The position numbers and the translations under genes are program-made. 64,000 bases of DNA from Acidovorax soli (GTDB lineage Bacteria; Pseudomonadota; Gammaproteobacteria; Burkholderiales; Burkholderiaceae_C). Positions 51,579 through 59,948 of this stretch are shown here, piece after piece. Under the pieces are notes generated by a model. It saw nothing but the letters and a program-made list of their open reading frames with translations, was not told the DNA's origin and ran no database searches. How positions within the stretch are numbered: position 1 is the stretch's first letter; each line of letters opens with the position of its first letter. The stretch spans positions 806,001 through 870,000 of the forward strand of contig NZ_JACHLK010000001.1 of the NCBI RefSeq assembly GCF_014207955.1, written 5' to 3'.

Positions 51579-51745
51579 GGTGTCCTCCTCTCAAAGCCGG
51601 AAGATAGGCCAGGGGACGCCCAGTGGAGAGCGCCCTGCCTGCCAAAGCTACGAGCGACCTTGCACTGTTGTCGGGCAGACGTCCAGCTTTTTTTGACCAA
51701 CTGGTGTGCGGGACGGGTTTCCGCGAGGTGCAGGTGCCGAGGGAA

Positions 51746-51759
51746 CCTGGGGCTCCAGG
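51746..51759 (-). terminator. weak hairpin after the response regulator
   Basis: CCTGG-AGCC-CCAGG on the minus strand follows the regulator stop (51761-51763) by 1 bp but is followed only by TT. It may partially separate the regulator from the pilus operon downstream. Confidence 0.3.
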
Positions 51760-51760
51760 A

Positions 51761-52303
51761 TCAGGGCGGGGGCAGCGGCGCGCCGGCAGCCACGCCCCGG
51801 CGCCGGGGCACGAGCTGCCCGTCGAGCAAGGCCTCGATGCGGGCGAAGATCTCGTGGCGCGAGAAGGGCTTTTTCATGAAATCGTCGGCACCGATCCGGT
51901 TGGCATAGAACTGCTCGGTGGCGTGCTCGTTGCCGCTGATCATGATCACCGGGATGTGCTGCGAGGCCGGCATTCTGCGAATGGTGCGCAGCGCGTTGAA
52001 GCCGTTCATGCCCGGCAGGATGATGTCGAGAAAGACCAGATCGGGCGGGGCCTCGGCGATCAGGGCCAGGCCCTGCTCGGCATCGAGCGCCTCGCGGGTC
52101 TCATAGCCTGCCGAGGCCAGGGTCTTGCGCAGCACGGCGACGACGGTCGGCGAGTCGTCGATGATCAGCACCTTGGTGCCTTTGCGCGCGTTGACGCGCT
52201 TGCGCCTGCGCCGCTCCACGGGTACGGCCGCGGCGGTGTGGGGTGCTTCCGGATGGGCTGTCGGCTTGCGCACGCCGCCCAGAAGGCGGTCCAGGATACT
52301 CAT
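51761..52303 (-). CDS. single-domain response regulator with N-terminal extension
   Basis: A 180-residue protein: about 40 residues of basic, proline-containing extension (including 'ERRRRKRVNARKGTK'), then a receiver domain 'VLIIDDSPTVVAVLRKTLASAGYETREALDAEQGL', phospho-acceptor Asp in 'PDLVFLDIILPGMNG' and Lys in 'GADDFMKKPFS'. No DNA-binding output domain follows. It resembles PilH/CheY-like or PilG-like single receivers. It lies 182 bp upstream of the pilus operon on the same strand; a link to pili is inference. Confidence 0.87.
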   Translation of the reverse strand: MSILDRLLGGVRKPTAHPEAPHTAAAVPVERRRRKRVNARKGTKVLIIDDSPTVVAVLRKTLASAGYETREALDAEQGLALIAEAPPDLVFLDIILPGMNGFNALRTIRRMPASQHIPVIMISGNEHATEQFYANRIGADDFMKKPFSRHEIFARIEALLDGQLVPRRRGVAAGAPLPPP

Positions 52304-52470
52304 GGTGCGGGCTCGCTTCTCGCTAGGGTAGGGCTCTGCAGGCCCCAAGTATCCAGGATCTTGGGCCTGGGCAGAAGATCCTGGCGCTTCGGGGGCCTGG
52401 TTCCGTGAGAAAGTCGGCGCTTTTGGGGCGGTGTGGCCGTGCCGCACCTGCAACGCGCGGCGCCTGGCCC

Positions 52471-53355
52471 TTACTCCCCGGCCTTTTGCCGGTCCTTGCG
52501 CAGGGCCCGCCGCAGCAGACGGGTGGCGCGGTCCCGAAAGGGCGACCCATGGTGCTCCAGGGGACCCTGCGCCTTGGCCTTGGTGCAGGCAGCCAGAAAG
52601 TCCTCCAGGATGGCCGTGTCGTCCAGCGTGTCGGAGCCCAGCTTGTGGAACTCGGGGTGCCACTGCGTGGCGGCGATGTAGCCGCGCCCCGGCGCGGGCT
52701 TGAGACGGATGGCTTCGGGCACGCCGTCCGGTTCGCTCAGGGCCTCGACCTCAAAGTCCGGGGCCACCCGCTTGATGCCCTGGTGGTGGATGCTGTTGAC
52801 CCGTGCGCGCGGTACATCGGGGTACAACTGCGCCAGGCGTGAGCCGGCAACGATCTGGATGTCGTGGAAATGCTGGTCGTAGGTGGTGGCATTGCGGTGC
52901 TGCTGCGCGCCGGGGTGCTGGAACTCGATGTCCTGGTACAGCGCACCGCCGAAGGCCACGTTGATCAGCTGCAGGCCCCGGCAGACACCGAAGATGGGCT
53001 TGCGCACCTCGGCAAATGCCTTCACCACGGCCAGGTCGTACAGATCGCGCACGCGGTCGCCGATCCACTCCTCGCGCAGGGGTTCCTCGCCATAGTTGCC
53101 GGGCCAGACATCGGCACCGCCGTGCATGACGACCCCGTCGAGCCACTCGGCGTAGTGTGCCAGCGTCACGTCGCCGCGTGCCGTCTCCCCGGTGGGGCAG
53201 GGCACCATCACGACCATGGCACCGGCCGACATCAGCCAGTGCGCGATGGACTGCTCGACATACTGCAGGGTCTTGCCGGTGAACAGCGGGCGGTTGGGGT
53301 CGGCATGCTGGAAGCAGGCGGACAGGCCGATCTTGAGGCGGGGTGCGGCGGACAT
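52471..53355 (-). CDS. class I glutamine amidotransferase-like gamma-glutamyl hydrolase (peptidase C26)
   Basis: A 294-residue protein of the PuuD/C26 family: nucleophile Cys125 in 'IFGVCRGLQLINVAFGG', His and Glu of the triad in 'TQWHPEFH', and 'VVMHGGADVWPGNYGE' as the oxyanion region. Family members hydrolyse gamma-glutamyl-GABA or related gamma-glutamyl compounds. There is no adjacent put or puu gene set. The last 40 residues ('RDRATRLLRRALRKDRQKAGE') form an additional basic tail. The 301-bp region upstream of its start holds no gene. Confidence 0.88.
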   Translation of the reverse strand: MSAAPRLKIGLSACFQHADPNRPLFTGKTLQYVEQSIAHWLMSAGAMVVMVPCPTGETARGDVTLAHYAEWLDGVVMHGGADVWPGNYGEEPLREEWIGDRVRDLYDLAVVKAFAEVRKPIFGVCRGLQLINVAFGGALYQDIEFQHPGAQQHRNATTYDQHFHDIQIVAGSRLAQLYPDVPRARVNSIHHQGIKRVAPDFEVEALSEPDGVPEAIRLKPAPGRGYIAATQWHPEFHKLGSDTLDDTAILEDFLAACTKAKAQGPLEHHGSPFRDRATRLLRRALRKDRQKAGE

Positions 53356-53656
53356 GGGTTGGGGCTCCACGGGATCCACAGCACGGGCTGCAGATGCAAG
53401 GCAATAGGTAATAACGTTGTAGCACCCGCTCCACAGGCCGTCTGTAGGAAAGGGCCCTGCGCGCCCTGTTGGCGCCACGTGGTGCTATGAAATGTGGCTT
53501 TCTTCATGAAATGGCGGGTTGCGGGTGTGCGCCGCCTGCACTGCGGCGGGCCCCGTTCCCCATAATTTCCGTAACCAGGTGTGAGCGACGCAGGCGGGTT
53601 CGTGCCTGCGCGCCGAACGCCGTTGTCCATCCCCGACGAGAGCAGAGCCCATCGCC
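53356..53656. other. non-coding divergent region
   Basis: Between the C26 gene and the FecR-TPR gene there is no supported ORF. It contains a 6-bp hairpin CGCCGC-N7-GCGGCG near 53530-53548 and an AT-rich CATAAT at 53561-53566 that may be a -10 box for the FecR-TPR gene. No strong -35 is visible. Confidence 0.5.
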
Positions 53657-56600
53657 ATGCGCCATCCCACGCTGCACCTTTCCACCCTGGCCACGCTCGT
53701 GGCATTGGCCTGGCCCTGGCATGCGAGTCAGGCCGCCGTGCCGCCAGGCGCTGCGGCCGAGATCGTGGGGCTGCAGGGACCGGGTGACCAGCGCACGGCG
53801 GCCGCAGCGGACTGGAAGCCCGCGCGCCAGGCCCAGGCGCTGGCTGCGGGCGACTTCGTGCGCACACGCGAAGCGGCGCGCATGGCCCTGCTGTTCGCCG
53901 ATGACACCCAGCTGCGCCTGCACCAGAATACGGTGCTGCAGGTCAAGGCCGTGGCCACGCCCACGCAGCCCATGACCACGCTGATGCTCAGCGCCGGCCG
54001 CGCCTGGACGCAGACGCGCCGCCCCGATGGCAGCCGCCTGACCCTGGAGACACCGGCGGCGACGGCGGCGATCCGCGGCACCGACTGGGACATCGAGGTG
54101 GCGGGCGACGGCCGCACGCTGATCACCGTGCTTTCGGGCACGGTGGAGTTCGGCAATGCGCAGGGGCAGGTCGTGGTGGCGGCCAACGAGGCTGCCTATG
54201 CCGATATCGGCCAGGCACCGGTGAAGATGGTGCTGAGCCAGCCGCGCGACCGCATCCAGTGGGTGAATGCGCTGCGCGCCGATCCATTGCCGCACCTGGC
54301 GGCCCAGGGCAGCACGGATGGCGGTATGCCGGCCGTGCTGCAGCCCGTGCAGCGGGCGCTGGCCGCACGCGATGGGACGGCCGCTGCGGCCGCGCTGGCC
54401 GCGGCCCGCGGCCAGGCGCCTGCAGGCTGGGTGGCGACGATGGAGTCCGCCGTGGCCCTGCAGGCGGGCGACCTGCAGTCCGCACGGGCCGTGTTGGCAG
54501 GCCAGGCCGAGGCACGGCCTCCCGTGCTGGCCGCGCAGTTGATGCTGTCGGACCTGCAGTTGCTCGAGGGTGACGGCCCTGCTGCCGTGCGCACCCTGCA
54601 GGCCGCCCTGGCCCGGCATTGGCCGGGCCATCCCGCACTGCTGGCCCAGTTGGCGCGTGTGCAACTGCTCACCGACCGGGTGCCGGAGGCCGCAGCCACC
54701 CTGGGGCCTGCGCCCGCCGGCGACCCCGGCCTGGCCCTGGTGCGCGCCGAACTGGCCCGGCGGCAGGGCGATGGGCCAGGCGCCATTGCCGCCTACACCG
54801 AGGCCACGCGCCTGGCGCCGCAGGACGCACGGGCCTGGCAAGGCCTCGGCAGCGCGCATGTGGAGCGCGAGGAGACCGGGCCCGCGCGCGCGGCGCTGGG
54901 CCGTGCGCTGTCGCTCGACGCCCAGGTCCCCGGGGCGCAAGGTGAGCGCGGCACACTCGAGACCTTCGTCAACCAGTTCACCGAGGCGGGCCAGGCCTTC
55001 GAGACCGCGCTGCGCGACAACCCGGCCGACTATGTGGCGCTGACCGGCCAGGGGCTGATGCGCCTCAAGCAGGGCCAGCCGCAGGCCGCGCTTGGCGACT
55101 TTTTGCGCGCCGGCGTGATGGAGCCGCGCTATGCGCGCGCCAAGGTCTGGACCGCGGTGGCCTACTACCAGCTCGGGCGCACGCCCGACGCGCTGGCCAC
55201 GCTGCGCCAGGCCAGCGCCCTCGACGACAAGGACCCCTTGCCCTACCTGCTGCTGGCGCAGATCCAGACCGACCTGTTCCAGCCTGGCGATGCCGTCGAA
55301 TCCGCCCGTGCGGCGGTGCAGCGCATGCCCTACCTCAAGTCGCTCAACCAGGTGGCCAACGACCAGAAGGGCAGCGCCAACCTGGGCGCCTCGCTGGCCT
55401 TCTTCGGCATGGAGGACTGGGCGCTGGAGCTGGCGCAAAAGAGCTTCTCGCCCTACTGGGGTGGCAGCCACCTGTTCCTGGCCGACCGCTACCGGGGCGA
55501 GTTCAACAAGAACTCGGCGCTGTTCCAGGGTTTTCTGACCGACCCCATGGCCTTTGGCGCCAGCCAGCTGCATTCCTCGCTGCTGCAGCGCCCGGGCAGC
55601 CATGGCGCCATGGGCCTGCTGCTGGACCGCGACTTCTACCGCATGCACGCGCCCTCGCTCACGCTCAATGGCATGGACAACAGCCGCCTGCCGGTGTCCT
55701 GGTTCTTCAAGGCGCAGGGCGCACGGGCCAAGCGCTCCCCGATCGATGTCGGGGTGTTCAACGTTCCGGCCTTCCACGATCCCTCGGGGACGGCGGACAT
55801 CGGAGCCGATGTGCTCACCTTCGGCCTGGGCCTGCAGCCCCATGAACGCCTGAACCTTTTCGCCTATGCCAACCAGTACGACGTGTCGCTCCAGGGCCGC
55901 AACCGGCTCGACCTGTGGGGTGATGGCTCCGAGGTGCGGCAGACCACAGCGGACAACCGGGCGCGCCTGGGGGTGGCCGGCCTGTCGTACCGCTGGAGCC
56001 CCGTAGAGCAGTCCTGGCTCAAGATCGGGCGCAGCCGGGAGCGCAACCGCGCCGACAACTTTCCCACCGTGTTCCTCTTCGAGCCGCTGGCGGCCCTGGG
56101 CGGGCTGAAGGCCTCTCCCGAGAAGGCCTTCACCGATCTGCAGCTGCGCCACAGTGTGGATCCGCAAACCGGGCAGCGCTGGAGTGTGGCCCTGGAGCAT
56201 GTGGCCGAAAAGCAGTCCAGCGAGGTGAGCGGCTACGGCCCCCTGGTCCGCCAGGACAGCGGCGCCGTGCCGGACATCCTGGTCTTCGCCGGGGTCAACG
56301 AGATCGACCGCCGCTACACCGGCCTGACCCTGGCGGGCAGCCAGCAGTTCAGTCCGCAACTGCTGCTCGATGGCGCCTTGGGGCTGCAGCAGATCCGCCA
56401 CCGGGTGCGCGGCGGCAATGCGGTGGGCCTGCTGATCCGCGACGTCAGCGAGTCGACCCAGGCCCGGCGCAACGACACGGAGAGGGTGGCCACCCCGCGC
56501 TTCGGCGTGGTGTTCACGCCGGTGGCCGGGACCACGCTGCGCATGGCCTACCAGGACTGGCTGCGCCCGCTGAGCGCGTCCACCCTCACCAGTGTGGAGA

Positions 56601-57271
56601 CCGCCGGCATCCCGGTCGAGGACCGCATGGTGGAGGCTGGCGGGCGGCATCGCCGCACGGTGGCACAGCTGGGCATGGAGGTCGACGGGCACACGTTCCT
56701 GAACCTGCGTGCCGACCACCTGCGCGTGCGCAACCCCGGCGTGCTCGGGGTCGACCTGCGCACACCGAGCATGCCCTTCCTGGAGGAGATGCGCAATGCG
56801 CAGCTCATCAACCTCTCGACCACCGATGTGCTCGAAGGCACGCCGGGCTTCGAAGAGGGTACGCTGCAGGCCCTGGGGGCCGGCGTCAACCGCATGTTCA
56901 GCCGCCAGTGGTCGGGCTATGCCAAGTACCTCTACCAGCACAGCAGCAGCCAGTACCTGGACAGCACCAGCAACCGCATGGTGCGTGGCCTGCGCATCCC
57001 CTACATCCCGCGCCATACGGCCGTGGTCGGGGCCACCTGGGCCAGCGCGCAGCGCGTGTACCTGAGCGCCCGGGCCGTGTACCGGTCCGAGCGTTTCGAG
57101 GACAAGCAGAACCTCACGCGCCGCCCGCCGGGCTGGAGCCTGGACCTCGTGGGGTATTGGGAGACGCAGGACAAGCACTGGGTGCTGGGCGCGGGGGTGC
57201 TGAACCTGTTCGGAGACCGGACGCCGCGCCAGACCGTCCGGTACGTGATCGATGCGCGCTATCGCTTCTAG
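53657..57271 (+). CDS. FecR-TPR-outer-membrane-barrel fusion protein
   Basis: A 1204-residue exported protein. After a signal peptide (cleavage near 'ASQAA') comes a FecR domain (about residues 55-185, 'DDTQLRLHQNTVLQVKAV', 'ETPAATAAIRGTDWDIEVAGDGRTLITVLSGTVEF'). Residues roughly 230-560 are tetratricopeptide-like repeats ('AWQGLGSAHVEREETGPARAALGRALSLDAQVPGA', 'PQAALGDFLRAGVMEPRYARAKVWTAVAYYQLGRTPDAL'). Residues about 640-1204 are a TonB-receptor-like barrel with no plug, ending in Phe ('VIDARYRF'). The gene overlaps the cyclase start by 20 bp. Domain order suggests an outer-membrane sensor or scaffold. Confidence 0.85.
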   Translation: MRHPTLHLSTLATLVALAWPWHASQAAVPPGAAAEIVGLQGPGDQRTAAAADWKPARQAQALAAGDFVRTREAARMALLFADDTQLRLHQNTVLQVKAVATPTQPMTTLMLSAGRAWTQTRRPDGSRLTLETPAATAAIRGTDWDIEVAGDGRTLITVLSGTVEFGNAQGQVVVAANEAAYADIGQAPVKMVLSQPRDRIQWVNALRADPLPHLAAQGSTDGGMPAVLQPVQRALAARDGTAAAAALAAARGQAPAGWVATMESAVALQAGDLQSARAVLAGQAEARPPVLAAQLMLSDLQLLEGDGPAAVRTLQAALARHWPGHPALLAQLARVQLLTDRVPEAAATLGPAPAGDPGLALVRAELARRQGDGPGAIAAYTEATRLAPQDARAWQGLGSAHVEREETGPARAALGRALSLDAQVPGAQGERGTLETFVNQFTEAGQAFETALRDNPADYVALTGQGLMRLKQGQPQAALGDFLRAGVMEPRYARAKVWTAVAYYQLGRTPDALATLRQASALDDKDPLPYLLLAQIQTDLFQPGDAVESARAAVQRMPYLKSLNQVANDQKGSANLGASLAFFGMEDWALELAQKSFSPYWGGSHLFLADRYRGEFNKNSALFQGFLTDPMAFGASQLHSSLLQRPGSHGAMGLLLDRDFYRMHAPSLTLNGMDNSRLPVSWFFKAQGARAKRSPIDVGVFNVPAFHDPSGTADIGADVLTFGLGLQPHERLNLFAYANQYDVSLQGRNRLDLWGDGSEVRQTTADNRARLGVAGLSYRWSPVEQSWLKIGRSRERNRADNFPTVFLFEPLAALGGLKASPEKAFTDLQLRHSVDPQTGQRWSVALEHVAEKQSSEVSGYGPLVRQDSGAVPDILVFAGVNEIDRRYTGLTLAGSQQFSPQLLLDGALGLQQIRHRVRGGNAVGLLIRDVSESTQARRNDTERVATPRFGVVFTPVAGTTLRMAYQDWLRPLSASTLTSVETAGIPVEDRMVEAGGRHRRTVAQLGMEVDGHTFLNLRADHLRVRNPGVLGVDLRTPSMPFLEEMRNAQLINLSTTDVLEGTPGFEEGTLQALGAGVNRMFSRQWSGYAKYLYQHSSSQYLDSTSNRMVRGLRIPYIPRHTAVVGATWASAQRVYLSARAVYRSERFEDKQNLTRRPPGWSLDLVGYWETQDKHWVLGAGVLNLFGDRTPRQTVRYVIDARYRF

Positions 57272-59228
57272 GGGCTTCTGGCGCGAAACGGCGCTGGCGT
57301 TGGGGGCCAGCGCGCTGGTGTTGCTGCTGGTCTGGGCTGCTACGTTCACGCGGCCCTGGCATGCGCTGGAGTTCAAGACCTTCGACGTGCTCACGTCATG
57401 GGCCGCGCCGCAGCGTGCGGCCTTTCCGGTGGTGATCCTCGCCATCGACGAGCCCACCTTCCAGGCGCTGCAGCAGCACTGGCCTTTTCCGCGCAGCCTG
57501 CATGCGCGCCTGATCGAGCGCGTGCACGCCGATGGCGCCGCCGCCATCGGCATGGACGTGGTGTTCGCCGACCCGGGCGATGAGGAGGAGGATGCCGCGC
57601 TGGAGCGCGCGGTGGCCGCTGCAGCCCCGGTGGCGCTGGCCTCGGCGCGGGAGAAGGTCGACAGCGCGAATGCCACCCTGTGGACTGATGTGCCTCCCTT
57701 GCCCCGCCTGCTGGCAGCCGGAGGCCAGGCCGGCAGTGCCCTGGTGCTGCCCGACGACGACTTCGTGGTGCGCCGCGCCTTCGGCGAGGCGGACAGCCTG
57801 GCCATGCAGCTGGCGCGAAGGGTCGCCGGCGCCACCCGGGACCTGCGACCTGCCGAATGGCTGGCCTACCGGGGCCCGCGCGGCACCTTCGACACGCGTT
57901 CGTACTACCAGGCGCTGGAGCCGGGGCTGCTGCCGGCGGGGTTCTTCAAGGACAAGATCGTGCTGGTCGGGCGCTCCGCGCTGAGCGCCTCCGAACTGGA
58001 GAATGCGCGGGCCGATCTCTTCAACTCGCCCTTCGGTTCGGCCGGGGGCGAGCGCCTCTTTCCTGGCGTCGAGTTGCAGGCCACGCAGGTCGACAACCTG
58101 TTGGCGGACGATGGACTGCGCAGCGCGCCTGGCCACTGGACGCCGGTGCTGGTGCTTCTCATGGTGCCCTTGGTGATCCTGGCCGGCCGGCGTCTGCACA
58201 CGGGCTGGGCGGTCGTGCTGATGGCGGCCCTGGTCGCGGCCATGGCGCTGGCCGCCTGGCTGCTGTTTGCCTACGCCCGGCTGTGGTGGCCGCCGCTCAT
58301 GCCCATGGCTTCGGCCATTGGCGTGACGGGCGCCACCGCGCTGGTCATCTACGCCACGGTGCGCCAGCGTGCCCAGCAGACCCGCGCCATGTTTGCGCAG
58401 TACGTGCCGCCCGAGGTGGTGGCGCGCCTGGTGGCCGAGCCCGAACTGATGCGCCTGGGCGGCGAGGTGCGCGAGGTGACCATCATGTTCACCGACCTGG
58501 CCAACTTCACCACCCTGTCGGAGCAACTGAGTGCGGAGCAGACGGTGGAACTGCTCACGGGCTATTTCGATGCGATGACGCCCATCATCCACGCCAGCGG
58601 CGGCACGGTGGACAAGTTCATCGGCGATGCCGTGATGGCTTTCTGGGGTGCTCCGCTCGACGATGCGCGGCATGCCGAGCATGCGGTGCATGCGGCCCTG
58701 GACATGCAGCAGGCCATGGAGCCGTTGGTGGCCGCGCTGCGCGCGCGCGGCCTGCCGCCGCTGCAGATGCGCATCGGCCTGCACACGGGGCGGGTGGTGG
58801 TGGGCAACGTGGGCTCGCAGCAGCGCTTTTCGTACACCGTGATCGGAGATGCGGTGAACCTTGCGGCGCGCCTGGAGGGGGCCAACAAGGCCTTCGGCAC
58901 GGGTATCCTGCTGTCGGAAACCACGGCACGGCAACTGCCGGACATGCTGCCGCTGCGTGTGCTCGATGAAGTCATCGTCAAGGGCCGTACCGAGCCCGTG
59001 CGCGTGTTCACGCTCTGTGCGGATGCCGAGGTCTCGGCGTTGTCTGCCGCCGCCCTGGACGCCTTCCACGCGGGCGATGCCGCGGCCGCCGCAGCCCACC
59101 TTGGCCAATTGCTGCAGCGCAGCCCGGGAGACCCCGCTGCCCTGCGCCTCCAAGCCCGTGTGGCGGAGGCTGCCGCCCTGCCTGCGGGTGCGCCCTGGCA
59201 GACCGCGGTGGCGCTGGACAAGTTGTAA
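57252..59228 (+). CDS. CHASE2-domain class III adenylate cyclase
   Basis: A 658-residue membrane cyclase: one N-terminal helix ('ETALALGASALVLLLVWAATF'), a periplasmic CHASE2 domain (about residues 35-290), three helices (about 295-375) and a cytoplasmic catalytic domain (about 405-590). Catalytic residues are present: metal Asp in 'IMFTDLANF' (about 413) and 'GDAVMAFWGAP' (about 459), the adenine-selecting Lys in 'VDKFIGD' and the Asp in 'YTVIGDAVNLAARLE'. It therefore should make cAMP. The start at 57252 lies inside the end of the FecR-TPR gene, so translation is probably coupled. Confidence 0.92.
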   Translation: MRAIASRGFWRETALALGASALVLLLVWAATFTRPWHALEFKTFDVLTSWAAPQRAAFPVVILAIDEPTFQALQQHWPFPRSLHARLIERVHADGAAAIGMDVVFADPGDEEEDAALERAVAAAAPVALASAREKVDSANATLWTDVPPLPRLLAAGGQAGSALVLPDDDFVVRRAFGEADSLAMQLARRVAGATRDLRPAEWLAYRGPRGTFDTRSYYQALEPGLLPAGFFKDKIVLVGRSALSASELENARADLFNSPFGSAGGERLFPGVELQATQVDNLLADDGLRSAPGHWTPVLVLLMVPLVILAGRRLHTGWAVVLMAALVAAMALAAWLLFAYARLWWPPLMPMASAIGVTGATALVIYATVRQRAQQTRAMFAQYVPPEVVARLVAEPELMRLGGEVREVTIMFTDLANFTTLSEQLSAEQTVELLTGYFDAMTPIIHASGGTVDKFIGDAVMAFWGAPLDDARHAEHAVHAALDMQQAMEPLVAALRARGLPPLQMRIGLHTGRVVVGNVGSQQRFSYTVIGDAVNLAARLEGANKAFGTGILLSETTARQLPDMLPLRVLDEVIVKGRTEPVRVFTLCADAEVSALSAAALDAFHAGDAAAAAAHLGQLLQRSPGDPAALRLQARVAEAAALPAGAPWQTAVALDKL

Positions 59229-59239
59229 GGACTTGCTAA

Positions 59240-59258
59240 GACCTGTGTCCCGCAGGTC
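59240..59258 (+). terminator. hairpin after the cyclase gene
   Basis: GACCTG-N7-CAGGTC 11 bp after the cyclase stop, without a T-run. It could end or attenuate the FecR-cyclase transcript. Confidence 0.35.
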
Positions 59259-59382
59259 ATTGGAATGCCATTTGGCAGACCCGCGATTTGGTGCCACCAT
59301 GAAGGCTCATGGCGCGGCGCTTCCACTGCCCTCCGTCGTGGCACCGCCGCCGTCTTTGGTAACCCCGAGAAAGGAGCACCGC

Positions 59383-59739
59383 ATGCAAGTCCAAGTCCAT
59401 ACCGATGACCATGTCCAGGGCAGTGAGGCCCTTGCGCAATGGGTCGCCGGCCAGGCGCAGAGCAGGCTCTCGCGCTTTCAGGACAATGTCTCGCGGCTGG
59501 AGGTGTTCCTGTCCGACGTGGATGCCGGCAAGTCCGGCAGCAACGACAAGCGCTGCCGCATCGAGGCGCGCGTGAACGGCCGCCAGCCCATCACCGTGGC
59601 CGACCATGCCGACAAGATGCCTGTGGCCTTCATGTCGGCCACCGACAAGCTGGCGCGTGCCCTCGACACCGATCTGGCACGCGCCCGCGGTGGTCGCAGC
59701 GGCCGGGACACCATCCGCACGGCCGCCGCCACCGACTGA
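59383..59739 (+). CDS. HPF/RaiA-family ribosome-associated protein
   Basis: A 118-residue protein preceded by an excellent AAGGAG site. It starts 'MQVQVHTDDHVQGSEALAQWVAGQAQSRLSRFQDNVSRLEVFLSDVDAGK', the beta-alpha-beta pattern of the HPF/S30AE family, and has a basic C-terminus ('TDLARARGGRSGRDTIRTAA'). Family members bind the 30S decoding region and cause hibernation or stress protection; this one is short and divergent, so ribosome binding is inferred. It lies in a unit of its own after the cyclase. Confidence 0.82.
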   Translation: MQVQVHTDDHVQGSEALAQWVAGQAQSRLSRFQDNVSRLEVFLSDVDAGKSGSNDKRCRIEARVNGRQPITVADHADKMPVAFMSATDKLARALDTDLARARGGRSGRDTIRTAAATD

Positions 59740-59788
59740 CGGTAAAGCCGTATCAGTTATTCACTGCGCTGCGCGCCACCCGCGACGC

Positions 59789-59939
59789 ATGAAACTGGCG
59801 CTGCCAAGGCCAGTGCCCCCGTGCAAGGGCCGCCAAGCCGCGAATGCGGCGCTTCGCTTGCGTGCACTGGGGGCGTCCCCCTCCCAGATTGCGAAGCAAT
59901 ATGAGAGAGGGGTGAAGGCGCGAAGCGACTCAGGGGGTG
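59789..59939 (+). repeat. structured intergenic repeat, copy C
   Basis: A 151-bp copy related to 12441-12591 and 29442-29568. It starts ATGAAACTGGCG and ends CGACTCAGGGGGTGT. In place of the GACTCGC-GCA-GCGAGTC hairpin of A and B it has ATTGC-GAA-GCAAT, and the first hairpin is GCCGC-GAAT-GCGGC, where A has GCCGC-GTA-GGCGGC. It fills the gap between the HPF gene and the convergent reductase, ending 9 bp before the reductase stop. Confidence 0.9.
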
Positions 59940-59948
59940 TTGCACTCT

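Noticed and set aside
53504..57835. A 1443-codon open frame on the - strand
   Set aside because: Antisense shadow of the FecR-TPR-barrel gene; the + strand has domain homology, a signal peptide and typical codon use.
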